NCBI GenBank assembly: GCA_947629215.1
Contig: CANRCU010000066.1
Span: 1 to 9,858 of the forward strand
Direction of reading: 5' to 3'
Source of the DNA: an uncultured Clostridia bacterium
GTDB lineage: Bacteria > Bacillota > Clostridia > Lachnospirales > CAG-274
DNA length: 9,858 nucleotides
Below the pieces are notes generated by a model. It had not been told where the DNA came from, ran no database searches, and saw only the letters and a program-made list of their open reading frames with translations. How positions within the stretch are numbered: the stretch's first letter is position 1; each line of letters starts with the position of its first letter. Of the stretch, positions 1 to 6,511 are shown one piece after another. Made by a program: the position numbers and the translations under genes.

Positions 1-544
1 CTTTGGTGAAAGAGGCGTCGAAGGCAAGATAAGCGCAGTACAGTATGCAAGGGAGAATAAAATACCGTTTTTCGGCATTTGCCTTGGTATGCACTGTACG
101 GTGATAGAATTTGCAAGGAACATACTTGGGCTGAAAGATGCGCATACGGCAGAAATAGCGCCCGATACCGAAAACCCCGTTATAGATATTATGCCCGATC
201 AGAAAAATATTGCAAATATGGGCGGTACGATGCGCCTTGGCGCTTATCCCTGCAAACTTGCAGACGGCACACATTCAAAAGATGCATATAAAACCGACGA
301 AATATCCGAAAGACACAGGCACCGCTACGAATTTAACAATAATTATAGGTACGAAATGGAAAAGGCGGGTCTGGTAATAGCGGGTCTTTCACCCGACAAG
401 CGTCTTGTTGAGATAGTGGAATTGCAAAAGGATGTACACCCTTGGTTTGTAAGCGTTCAGTTCCATCCCGAATTTAAAAGCCGTCCCAATAAACCGCACC
501 CGTTGTTTAACGGTTTTGTTTCGGCAGCGATCAAAAACAAATGA
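1..544 (+). CDS. pyrG: CTP synthase, C-terminal glutamine amidotransferase part (5' partial)
   Basis: CTP synthase makes CTP from UTP and ATP with ammonia released from glutamine, the last step of de novo pyrimidine nucleotide synthesis in the cytosol. Only the C-terminal class I glutaminase domain is present; the reading frame is open from base 2. Visible landmarks are [10 protein letters not shown] at the edge, the nucleophile elbow FFGICLGM with the catalytic Cys codon at 80-82, the following VIEFARN block typical of CTP synthases, and the His-Glu of the triad in [10 protein letters not shown] (His 464-466, Glu 470-472). It ends at TGA 542-544, about where family members end. One oddity: the residue after GICLGM is His (GMHCTVIEF), where Gln (GMQCAVIEF) is usual from family knowledge. 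All catalytic residues are kept, so it should be active. The synthetase domain and promoter lie upstream of the window. Confidence 0.97.
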   Translation, partial: FGERGVEGKISAVQYARENKIPFFGICLGMHCTVIEFARNILGLKDAHTAEIAPDTENPVIDIMPDQKNIANMGGTMRLGAYPCKLADGTHSKDAYKTDEISERHRHRYEFNNNYRYEMEKAGLVIAGLSPDKRLVEIVELQKDVHPWFVSVQFHPEFKSRPNKPHPLFNGFVSAAIKNK

Positions 545-636
545 GCCTGCCGTAAACTGTTTGTAAGCTAAGCTTGTTATCTGCGGTTTCGGAAGAGATC
601 GACGACAGCAGCTTATCTGTCGGTAAAAATGGTTCT

Positions 637-663
637 AAAGGGGCAGCAAAGGCTGTCCCTTTT
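637..663 (+). terminator. Probable intrinsic terminator downstream of pyrG
   Basis: An 11-bp stem is seen: AAAGGGGCAGC (637-647) against GCTGTCCCTTT (652-662), with one G-U pair and an AAAG loop. It is followed by an interrupted T-rich stretch (TTTTAGTTTT to 669). The poor T tract and position only about 20 bases before the next start codon suggest incomplete termination, so the downstream gene may partly depend on read-through. A weaker 6-bp hairpin (CGACAG 603-608 / CTGTCG 617-622) lies just upstream. I found no convincing sigma-A promoter between 545 and 684. Confidence 0.6.
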
Positions 664-684
664 AGTTTTGAAAACGGTGAAATT

Positions 685-1629
685 ATGAAAACAGATAAAG
701 GTATAATAGCATATCTTGCGTTAAGCGCCATAGTATGTGCAACAATGATTTATTATGTAAAAAATACCGGGGCTGTTCCGGTCGGCGTATACGAGGTCGT
801 TACCGAAGAACAGACCGAAACAACGACGGAGACCGTAGAAGCAAAAACTCCCCCCCAAAACAGCAATTCGGATGTGGAAGTAAGTTATGCTTTTACTGAC
901 GGTTTCGGCATACCCCATGTTATGATAAAAAATAACGGCGAGAATATTTACGGTTACTCAATAGCGGTCAGGTATCTGGATAAAGACAAAAAAGAGTTGG
1001 ATGAAAAAAAGGTCGATATAGATGCAATAGTACCGTCGGGTTTTACGGACGGGCTTGAACGTTTTATAGAAAAAGTCGAAGGCGCTGAGTATATTTCCGC
1101 AGCTGTTACAAGAATTGTTTATAAGGATAAGACAGTGGATACAGAACCTGTTTTTTCCGAAAAGCTGATAAAAATGTCGGATATACACACCAAGGCAAAA
1201 AGTGCCGACTGTGCGTTTATAAATATCGGTGAAATAGGCATAATTCAACGCGAGGGCAGAAATCTTCTTGATTTGCGTTTTGATGTGACAAGCAGTTCGG
1301 AACGTGTGATAAAAAATATAAGTTTTCTTATAGCCGAATATGACAAAAACGGCGAACCGGTGTCGGCTGCGCCCAACGGTTGTGTTCGCGAACATATAAG
1401 AAAACTCGGTTGGGAAGATGCAGCCTTTGACCCGGGCGAGGTCAGGTCGCTTGCAGCCGCAATGGCGCTTAATGCCGATTGCGCCGAAGTCAATATAATA
1501 GTTGACCGTGTGGAATTTGAGGATAAGGGCATATGGGCTAATCCGGACAGTTTTGATTGGATATTTTCACAGAATAAATTTATAAAAACAGAAGAACAGA
1601 CGACGGAAACAACATCAGGAGGTGTATGA
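685..1629 (+). CDS. Membrane-anchored extracytoplasmic protein, unknown function, with two related domains
   Basis: I do not recognise a named gene. The start is taken at ATG 685 (314 aa) with a weak GGTGA site 5 bases upstream; a TTG start at 574 would put the pyrG terminator hairpin inside the gene and add a non-hydrophobic N-terminus. Residues 1-6 are short and charged, and about 7-24 (IIAYLALSAIVCATMIYY) form one membrane span; there is no good lipobox before the Cys. A Thr/Glu-rich linker (about 39-62) follows, then two units at about 63-155 and 186-285. Each has a strand pattern ending in an aspartate/lysine-rich beta segment (AVTRIVYKDKTVDTEP; IIVDRVEFEDKGIWANP), resembling small FxLYD/DUF5780-type surface domains. 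The C-terminus is again Thr/Glu-rich (TEEQTTETTSGGV). The stop is 1 nt before the next start, so co-translation with the DUF4127 gene is likely. Function is unknown; an envelope role is inferred. Confidence 0.8.
   Translation: MKTDKGIIAYLALSAIVCATMIYYVKNTGAVPVGVYEVVTEEQTETTTETVEAKTPPQNSNSDVEVSYAFTDGFGIPHVMIKNNGENIYGYSIAVRYLDKDKKELDEKKVDIDAIVPSGFTDGLERFIEKVEGAEYISAAVTRIVYKDKTVDTEPVFSEKLIKMSDIHTKAKSADCAFINIGEIGIIQREGRNLLDLRFDVTSSSERVIKNISFLIAEYDKNGEPVSAAPNGCVREHIRKLGWEDAAFDPGEVRSLAAAMALNADCAEVNIIVDRVEFEDKGIWANPDSFDWIFSQNKFIKTEEQTTETTSGGV
1617..1624 (+). promoter_or_regulatory. Strong ribosome binding site AGGAGGTG that decides the DUF4127 start
   Basis: AGGAGGTG matches the anti-Shine-Dalgarno sequence perfectly and sits 6 bases before ATG 1631. 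The in-frame GTG at 1622 lies inside this site and so cannot be the start. The site overlaps the last codons of the upstream gene (stop TGA 1627-1629), consistent with translational coupling. Confidence 0.85.
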
Positions 1630-1630
1630 T

Positions 1631-3484
1631 ATGAAAAAATTATTATCGGCAATGGTGGCAGCGTTATGTTTTATGTCGGCAACGGTTTATGCCGACACCG
1701 TGATAACCTCACCTATAGACAGCAGACCTGTCAGCTGCGAATATCTTGGCGATCTGGCAGAGCTTGGCGGAGATACTTTCATATGCGCCGACAAGGAAAA
1801 TTTGGATATTTTTTCGGACGACCTGTCCGTCAGTCATTTCGGTGACAGCGCAAAAGTAAGAAAAGATATTGAAAAGATAGTCGGCGAAAACAACAAAAAA
1901 TCAACGACGGTCATAATAAATTCTTCAAGTTATATTACAAACGGTCTTGTCGGCAGCCGCTGCGGCAAAAATTACAGCGATTATAAGCAGGCAATGAAAG
2001 AGCTTGAAGAGCTTATGACGGAAAATCCCGAGCCTACATATTATTTTAATCTTTCAATGCCGCGTTCTTTGCCCGAAACACGCTTTAATACTATCTGGCG
2101 TGAAAACGACTGCCCCGACCTTCTCGGTATAGGCTATTTCTATATTGAAAGCGATCCCGATGCCGAAGATGCCGCATATATAAAGGCTCATTTCGGGAAA
2201 GTTACACCGGCTCAGTTTTTGCTTGAATACGGATATGTCGAAAACAAGGCTTTTGAGTTGGGCGAAAAGGCTCTGACCGAATGGGAGCTGGAATTTCTTA
2301 AATATTTCAGGGCAAATTTCCTCTACAAACAGCCTTATATGGGATATATAAGCGATTACAAGAAACCTTATGAAGCAACGGCCGATATTTTCGGTTCTTT
2401 GCTGGAGTTGCAGAAAAAAGGTCTGTTGGATGAGATAATCGTATCAAACGACGATCTTCAACTGCCCGATTCGATAAATTATTTTTACGGCAAGGGTGCA
2501 AAATGGGTGCAGACCGAAAAGGGTACGCCCGTAAAATACAGTTATCCGCGAAGAATGCTTTCTGAGGACAACAACAGTATCTACAAACAATTCGATAAAA
2601 TGTACGGCAGCCGTGAACGTTCCTATGCGGCTGTGGGTAGGGGAAGCAAAATAAACTTTATCTTTGGTACGGACGAAGTGCCTCAACTGATATATGCGCG
2701 CAGTTTGTCAAAGAGAGAAGACCTGACCGCAAATTTCAATATTATAAAAAACAGCGCCGACAGAACAGCGGGTGCATATGACGTAACAGGCATTTCAAGC
2801 CTTGTGGAATGTGCGCAGAATTTTGTGAACGAAAGCAATAAAAAAACCGATAAGCCTTTTGATCTTTACATATATAATTATGCGGCTGACAAAAATCATG
2901 CAAGCATGCTGGCTCAGATGAAAAAATCTTATAAAAATGGTGAAAATATCGGTCTTATAGAGATATTGTCGGGTAGCGGCAACAACAAGCTTTTTAAAGA
3001 TATAATAAGCGATAACAGCGCTTATCCAACGGTAAACGAGCTGTCAAGCTACAGCGCATGGAATACCAACGGCAACGCTATCGGTCTTGGCATTGCGCAC
3101 AGTCAGGTATATGCCATTTCGGAACAGGCGCATAAAAATCCGTCGGTCATAGTCAATGCTCAGATAAAAATGTTGGCTCGTCATCTGTACGAGGACGGCA
3201 TATATACCGCTCAGGGCAAAAGGCAGCTTGCAAACGAAGGTTACAAACCGACTGCAAACGAAAAGACGGAGAGCAAAAAACTTAGGGAGATATTCGCCGA
3301 CAGCGGTATAAATTTTGAAGATAAGATATACAAAACAGGTGGAAAGGAATTTTTGATAAAAGATGTTGAAATGACAAGCTGCGGTTTCCCGTGGTCAAGA
3401 ACTTTTGACTGTTACCTTGATTTTGATGTCAAAACCGAGAAAGCGGAAATAGGTACGCAGAATGCGGATAGCGGTGACATTTGA
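1631..3484 (+). CDS. Secreted DUF4127-family protein
   Basis: This is a 617-residue protein whose pattern fits the DUF4127 family, a family without an assigned biochemical role that I know of. Residues 1-21 form a classical Sec signal peptide: MKK, a hydrophobic core, then a predicted cleavage after VYA before Asp22. Family-like signatures are SPIDSRPVSCEYL near residues 27-40 (the PLDxRPVN-like block), ITNGLVGSR in the first third, SYSAWNTNGNAIG around residues 473-485, and FPWSRTFDCYLDFDV starting at 586. The length is at the upper side of what I would expect. No membrane anchor or cell-wall sorting signal is visible, so it is probably released or held by partners, perhaps by the membrane-anchored protein encoded directly upstream. 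The start is ATG 1631. There is no terminator hairpin after the stop; the next promoter begins 13 bases downstream. Confidence 0.85.
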   Translation: MKKLLSAMVAALCFMSATVYADTVITSPIDSRPVSCEYLGDLAELGGDTFICADKENLDIFSDDLSVSHFGDSAKVRKDIEKIVGENNKKSTTVIINSSSYITNGLVGSRCGKNYSDYKQAMKELEELMTENPEPTYYFNLSMPRSLPETRFNTIWRENDCPDLLGIGYFYIESDPDAEDAAYIKAHFGKVTPAQFLLEYGYVENKAFELGEKALTEWELEFLKYFRANFLYKQPYMGYISDYKKPYEATADIFGSLLELQKKGLLDEIIVSNDDLQLPDSINYFYGKGAKWVQTEKGTPVKYSYPRRMLSEDNNSIYKQFDKMYGSRERSYAAVGRGSKINFIFGTDEVPQLIYARSLSKREDLTANFNIIKNSADRTAGAYDVTGISSLVECAQNFVNESNKKTDKPFDLYIYNYAADKNHASMLAQMKKSYKNGENIGLIEILSGSGNNKLFKDIISDNSAYPTVNELSSYSAWNTNGNAIGLGIAHSQVYAISEQAHKNPSVIVNAQIKMLARHLYEDGIYTAQGKRQLANEGYKPTANEKTESKKLREIFADSGINFEDKIYKTGGKEFLIKDVEMTSCGFPWSRTFDCYLDFDVKTEKAEIGTQNADSGDI

Positions 3485-3497
3485 CAGTAATTATATA

Positions 3498-3526
3498 TTG
3501 AGATATTTTGTGGGGAGTGGTATAAT
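3498..3526 (+). promoter_or_regulatory. Extended -10 sigma-A promoter for the aminopeptidase operon
   Basis: TTGAGA (3498-3503), a 17-bp spacer and TATAAT (3521-3526) are seen, with TG one base before the -10 (TGGTATAAT), an extended -10 element. Transcription should start near 3533, giving a leader of only about 20 bases before the start codon. A second TTGACA (3481-3486) overlapping the DUF4127 stop has no good -10 at the right distance. Confidence 0.85.
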
Positions 3527-3552
3527 TATTTCGTAGAAACGGAGGAATGAAA

Positions 3553-4665
3553 ATGGACAGCAGAGTAGTGCAGCTTGCAAAAAATATCGTAAATTACAGC
3601 TGTGAGATAAAAAAAGGCGAAAGGGTGCTGATAGGCTGCGGCGCTGCGGCAATGCCGCTTGTAAAGGCGCTTATACGCGAAATTTATGCCGTCGGCGCTT
3701 ACCCTTATGTAGAGCTTAGCTCAAATGTTATACAAAGAGAGCTTTTTATGGGTGCAAGTAAGGAACAGTATGATTTTATTGCTGCAATAGATGCCGAAAA
3801 AATGCGCGGTATGGATGCATATATAGGTATAGGCAGTCATGAAAATACAGCCGAGTGTTCGGATGTACCGCCAGAAAGGATGGAGATATACAATCAGTTT
3901 TATTCAAAACCCGTGCATTATGATGTGAGATTAAAGAAAAAATGGGTGGTTTTGCGCTATCCCACAAACAGTCTTGCGCAGGCGGCAGGGAAAAGTTTTG
4001 AGGGCTTTGAAGATTTTTATTTCAATGTCTGCAACCTTGATTACGGGAAAATGAGCCGCGCTATGGATAAACTTGTGGAACTTATGAACAGAACGGATAA
4101 GGTAAGGATAGTGGCAAAAAATACCGACCTGACATTCAGTATAAAGGGTATACCCGCTATAAAGTGCGACGGCAAGATGAACATACCCGACGGTGAAGTC
4201 TATACGGCGCCTGTGCGTGACAGCGTAAACGGCATTATTACTTATAACGCCCCGACAGAATACAACGGGGTAAGTTTTGAAAATGTATCTCTGACTTTCA
4301 AGGACGGAAAGATAGTCAAAGCGACCTCAAACGATACTGAACGTATGAACAAAATTTTTGACAGCGACGAGGGCGCTCGTTATGTAGGCGAATTTGCGAT
4401 AGGTGTGAACCCGTATATCACAACGCCGATGAAGAATATTCTTTTTGACGAGAAGATAAGGGGCAGCATACACTTTACGCCCGGTAACGCTTATGACGAC
4501 GCAGACAACGGTAACCGCAGCTCCATACACTGGGATCTGGTGCTTATACAGACCGAGGAATATGGCGGCGGAGAAATTTATTTTGACGATGTGCTCATCA
4601 GAAAAAACGGTATCTTTGTTGTCGACGAGCTGAAATGCCTTGATCCCGAAAACCTGATCGACTAA
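3553..4665 (+). CDS. Aminopeptidase, M29 family (AmpS/PepS-like metallopeptidase)
   Basis: Predicted cytosolic metallo-aminopeptidase that removes N-terminal residues from peptides using two metal ions. The 370-residue length fits the family. The C-terminal half carries the M29 pattern: PDGEVYTAP (Glu215), YVGEFAIGVN (Glu280), GSIHFTPGNAY (His307, Tyr314) and SSIHWDLV (His326, Asp328), followed by YGGGEIYFDDVLIRKNG near the end. These are the positions I expect for metal ligands and the catalytic Glu. The spacing between His307 and HWD is short (19 residues), which I associate with the clostridial subgroup. The start is ATG 3553 rather than ATG 3547, because GGAGG at 3541-3545 is 7 bases from the former and only 1 from the latter. 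It is first in an operon with the methyltransferase-like gene 32 bases downstream. Exact substrate preference cannot be told from sequence. Confidence 0.9.
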   Translation: MDSRVVQLAKNIVNYSCEIKKGERVLIGCGAAAMPLVKALIREIYAVGAYPYVELSSNVIQRELFMGASKEQYDFIAAIDAEKMRGMDAYIGIGSHENTAECSDVPPERMEIYNQFYSKPVHYDVRLKKKWVVLRYPTNSLAQAAGKSFEGFEDFYFNVCNLDYGKMSRAMDKLVELMNRTDKVRIVAKNTDLTFSIKGIPAIKCDGKMNIPDGEVYTAPVRDSVNGIITYNAPTEYNGVSFENVSLTFKDGKIVKATSNDTERMNKIFDSDEGARYVGEFAIGVNPYITTPMKNILFDEKIRGSIHFTPGNAYDDADNGNRSSIHWDLVLIQTEEYGGGEIYFDDVLIRKNGIFVVDELKCLDPENLID

Positions 4666-4697
4666 GTTTAACGGTCAAAAGTAAAGGAGATGATTTA

Positions 4698-5375
4698 ATG
4701 GCATTTAAATTGAACAGTGTTGTGCCTTGGGGCAGAAATATGGAAGAATATATGCTGATGTTTCGGTTGAACGAAAACGATCTGTCGAAAAAATTTGCGG
4801 GTTTCGGGGACGGCCCTGCATGCTTTAACTGCGAGATGACAGAGAAAAACGGTAGTGTTATTTCATTTGACCCGATCTATCAATTTTCCAAAGAGGATTT
4901 GGAAAAGCGAATAGAGGAAGTCAGAGTTATCGTTATGCAGCAAATGAGCGAAAATATGGATAACTATGTTTGGAAGAATATAAAGAATTTAGACGAACTT
5001 GAATTTACCCGTATGTCTGCTATGAGAAAATTTTTGTCCGACTACGAAAAAGGGAAGGCGGAAGGGCGTTATGTATTTCATGAACTGCCGAATAGGCTGC
5101 CTTATGACGATAATTATTTTGACATAGGGCTGAGTTCTCATTTTTTGCTGATGTATACGTCTTTGGGATATGATTTTCATATTGCCTCAATGACCGAAAT
5201 GCTTCGTGTATGCAAAGAGATAAGAATTTTTCCTATTGTAGACTTAGACGCCGATAAAACGGTCTTGACCGAAAAGGTAATAGACTATTTCAAAAAAGAC
5301 TGTAAAGTTGAGATAGTAAAAACGGAATATGAGTTTCAAAAGGGTGATAATAAACTTTTGATCATAAAAAAATAA
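4698..5375 (+). CDS. SAM-dependent methyltransferase-like protein, unknown substrate
   Basis: A 225-residue cytosolic protein with the layout of a small class I methyltransferase fold. FAGFGDGPACFNCEM (from about residue 34) takes the place of the glycine-rich SAM-binding motif I, VISFDPIYQFS ends in the acidic residue expected after strand 2, and YFDIGLSSHFLLMY gives the post-motif region. A distal REIxxFP-like block (KEIRIFPIVDLD) and EFQKGDNKLLIIKK close the protein. I recall homologues annotated only as SAM-dependent methyltransferase or hypothetical, with the same VPWGR start, DP-Y-F block and GKAEGRY segment; no substrate is known to me. The ribosome binding site AAAGGAGA (4683-4690) is well placed. 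It follows the M29 aminopeptidase by 32 bases without a terminator, so the two are probably co-transcribed. SAM binding is inference. Confidence 0.75.
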   Translation: MAFKLNSVVPWGRNMEEYMLMFRLNENDLSKKFAGFGDGPACFNCEMTEKNGSVISFDPIYQFSKEDLEKRIEEVRVIVMQQMSENMDNYVWKNIKNLDELEFTRMSAMRKFLSDYEKGKAEGRYVFHELPNRLPYDDNYFDIGLSSHFLLMYTSLGYDFHIASMTEMLRVCKEIRIFPIVDLDADKTVLTEKVIDYFKKDCKVEIVKTEYEFQKGDNKLLIIKK

Positions 5376-5388
5376 TTTTAAAAAGGTA

Positions 5389-5417
5389 TTGACAAATTAC
5401 GGCAGGTCATGTATAAT
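5389..5417 (+). promoter_or_regulatory. Consensus sigma-A promoter of the rplJL operon
   Basis: Perfect TTGACA (5389-5394), 17-bp spacer and perfect TATAAT (5412-5417), as expected for a highly transcribed ribosomal operon. The start is expected near 5424, right at the first bases of the L10 leader. No hairpin terminator separates it from the preceding gene, whose stop ends at 5375. Confidence 0.93.
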
Positions 5418-5423
5418 AATACT

Positions 5424-5526
5424 CGTGCCGTAGACAGCAGGTGTCATAAGACGTAACGTATATCAACCTGCCGAGGATGTAAATTTATGATTACTTCACC
5501 TCTCCGCGCATATCGGAGAGGTTTTT
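5424..5526 (+). ncRNA. Ribosomal protein L10 leader (autoregulatory attenuator)
   Basis: The leader carries the conserved CCGTAGACAGCAGGTG block (5428-5443) and CCTGCCGAGG (5467-5476). These pair through GCAGGT/ACCTGC (5437-5442 with 5466-5471) and form the asymmetric kink-turn-like site known to bind the L10-L7/L12 complex. It is followed by a terminator hairpin at 5498-5526. Established model for this RNA family in Firmicutes: excess L10-L12 complex binds the leader and favours early termination, so L10 and L12 control their own synthesis. The remaining leader, 5527-5619, shows no conserved structure that I recognise. Confidence 0.9.
5498..5526 (+). terminator. Attenuator hairpin in the L10 leader
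   Basis: ACCTCTCCG (5498-5506) pairs with CGGAGAGGT (5514-5522), 9 perfect base pairs with a 7-base loop, followed by TTTTT ending at 5526. It lies about 100 bases before rplJ and so ends transcription prematurely when it forms. It may also stop read-through from the upstream aminopeptidase operon. Confidence 0.88.
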
Positions 5527-5626
5527 AAGTTTTGCCAAGCATTTTATGGCTTGCGGGGGCATTAAGCTCTTGTCCCTATCCGATTTGCATACGGCTCCAT
5601 ATAAAATTTAAGGGGGTGTAATGAAA

Positions 5627-6079
5627 ATGGCAAAGGTCGAACAAAAGCAGGTTATTGTAAACGAAATAAAGGAAAAGCTTGAAAAGGCTACTTCCGCTGT
5701 GCTTGTCGATGCGCGCGGTCTTACTGTTGAGCAGGATACAAAACTTCGTAAACTGTTGAGAGAAGCAGGCGTTGACTACAAGGTTTACAAAAACACAATG
5801 ATGAATTTTGCTGTACAGGGTACTCAGTATGAGGGTCTTAAAGATTATTTTGAAGGTCCCAGCGCAATAGCTATCTGCTATGAAGATCCTACGGTCGCAG
5901 CAAGCATTCTCAATAAGTACATGAAAGATGCCAAAGCACTTGAATTTAAGGCAGGCGTTATCGAGGGTACTTGCTATGATGCAAAGGGTATGTCTGTTAT
6001 TGCGGATATACCGTCAAGAGATGTTCTTCTTTCAAGGCTGTTGCAGAAAAGGAGCCTGAGGCTGCCGAGGCTTAATTAA
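5627..6079 (+). CDS. rplJ: 50S ribosomal protein L10 with a disrupted C-terminus
   Basis: L10 anchors the L7/L12 dimers to 23S rRNA at the GTPase-associated centre of the large subunit. The N-terminal rRNA-binding domain looks normal: VNEIKEKLEKATSAVLVDARGLTV, KLRKLLREAGVDYKVYKNTM, and LKDYFEGPSAIA through to IADIPSRDVLLSRLL ending at residue 139. Thereafter the frame reads only QKRSLRLPRLN and stops (150 aa). The family is usually about 165-180 aa, with a long C-terminal helix that binds L7/L12. The normal-looking acidic end is found in another frame at 6034-6075, so an internal out-of-frame deletion is likely (see findings). The start is ATG 5627 (MAKVEQ), 10 bases after GGGGG in the site at 5611-5618; ATG 5621 would be only 4 bases away. 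It is followed by rplL and controlled by the L10 leader. Confidence 0.93.
   Translation: MAKVEQKQVIVNEIKEKLEKATSAVLVDARGLTVEQDTKLRKLLREAGVDYKVYKNTMMNFAVQGTQYEGLKDYFEGPSAIAICYEDPTVAASILNKYMKDAKALEFKAGVIEGTCYDAKGMSVIADIPSRDVLLSRLLQKRSLRLPRLN
6034..6075 (+). other. rplJ: Out-of-frame remnant of the original L10 C-terminus
   Basis: Read from base 6034, in a different frame from the L10 gene, the sequence gives KAVAEKEPEAAEA followed by TAA (6073-6075). This acidic, alanine-rich ending is typical of L10 C-termini in Clostridia. It overlaps the end of the current L10 frame and has no start or ribosome binding site of its own, so it is best explained as the displaced native 3' end of rplJ. Confidence 0.75.
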
Positions 6080-6124
6080 CAAAAATAAACGAAAAAATCT
6101 AAATTCATTATGGAGGAAATAAAA

Positions 6125-6505
6125 ATGGCTAAGTTATCTATTGAAGAGATCCTTGCAGCTGTTGAAGAACTTTCTGTTCTTGAGCTTAACGAGCTTGTTA
6201 AGGCTGCTGAAGAAAAGTTTGGTGTTTCTGCTTCCGCAGGTGTTGTTGTAGCAGCAGGCGGCGCAGCAGGCGGTGCTGCAGCTGAGGAAGAAAAGACAGA
6301 ATTTGATGTTGAGCTGACAGAGATCGGCGCAGAAAAAATCAAAGTTATCAAAGTTGTTCGTGAAGTTACAGGTCTTGGTCTTAAAGAAGCTAAGGATCTT
6401 GTTGAGGCTGCTCCCAAGGTTATCAAAGAAGCTGCTTCAAAGGACGACGCAGAGAACGTTAAGAAGAAACTTGAAGATGTTGGCGCTAAGGTAACATTAA
6501 AGTAA
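6125..6505 (+). CDS. rplL: 50S ribosomal protein L7/L12
   Basis: The stalk protein that recruits and stimulates translation GTPases (EF-Tu, EF-G, IF2). It has 126 residues, normal for the family. The N-terminal dimerisation and L10-binding domain is [18 protein letters not shown] through [11 protein letters not shown]. It is followed by an Ala/Gly-rich flexible hinge (about residues 38-58), then the globular factor-binding domain with [20 protein letters not shown], the hallmark [21 protein letters not shown], and a C-terminus GAKVTLK. The start is ATG 6125 with GGAGG at 6112-6116; the frame extends upstream to ATG 6110, but that start would swallow the ribosome binding site. The gene uses AUU/AUC rather than AUA for Ile, unlike most neighbours, as expected for a very highly expressed protein. 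It is last in the operon and fully intact, in contrast to its partner gene rplJ. Confidence 0.99.
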   Translation: MAKLSIEEILAAVEELSVLELNELVKAAEEKFGVSASAGVVVAAGGAAGGAAAEEEKTEFDVELTEIGAEKIKVIKVVREVTGLGLKEAKDLVEAAPKVIKEAASKDDAENVKKKLEDVGAKVTLK

Positions 6506-6511
6506 TTTTTT

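Noticed and set aside
574..684. TTG start at 574 extending the membrane-protein gene by 37 codons
   Set aside because: It would place the pyrG terminator hairpin inside the coding sequence and has no ribosome binding site; the membrane span follows directly after ATG 685.
958..1395. 145-codon minus-strand open frame across the membrane-protein gene
   Set aside because: Antisense of a gene with a good start, membrane span and coupled downstream gene; the translation is low-complexity Tyr/Phe-rich.
5527..5619. Second riboswitch or small RNA between the L10 attenuator and rplJ
   Set aside because: Only a weak CAAGC/GCTTG hairpin is visible and no known RNA motif is recognised.
6034..6075. Programmed ribosomal frameshift to restore the L10 C-terminus
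   Set aside because: The helix residues that should precede KAVAEKEPEAAEA are missing from all frames, and there is no clear slippery heptamer with a downstream structure, so shifting frame would not give a full-length L10.
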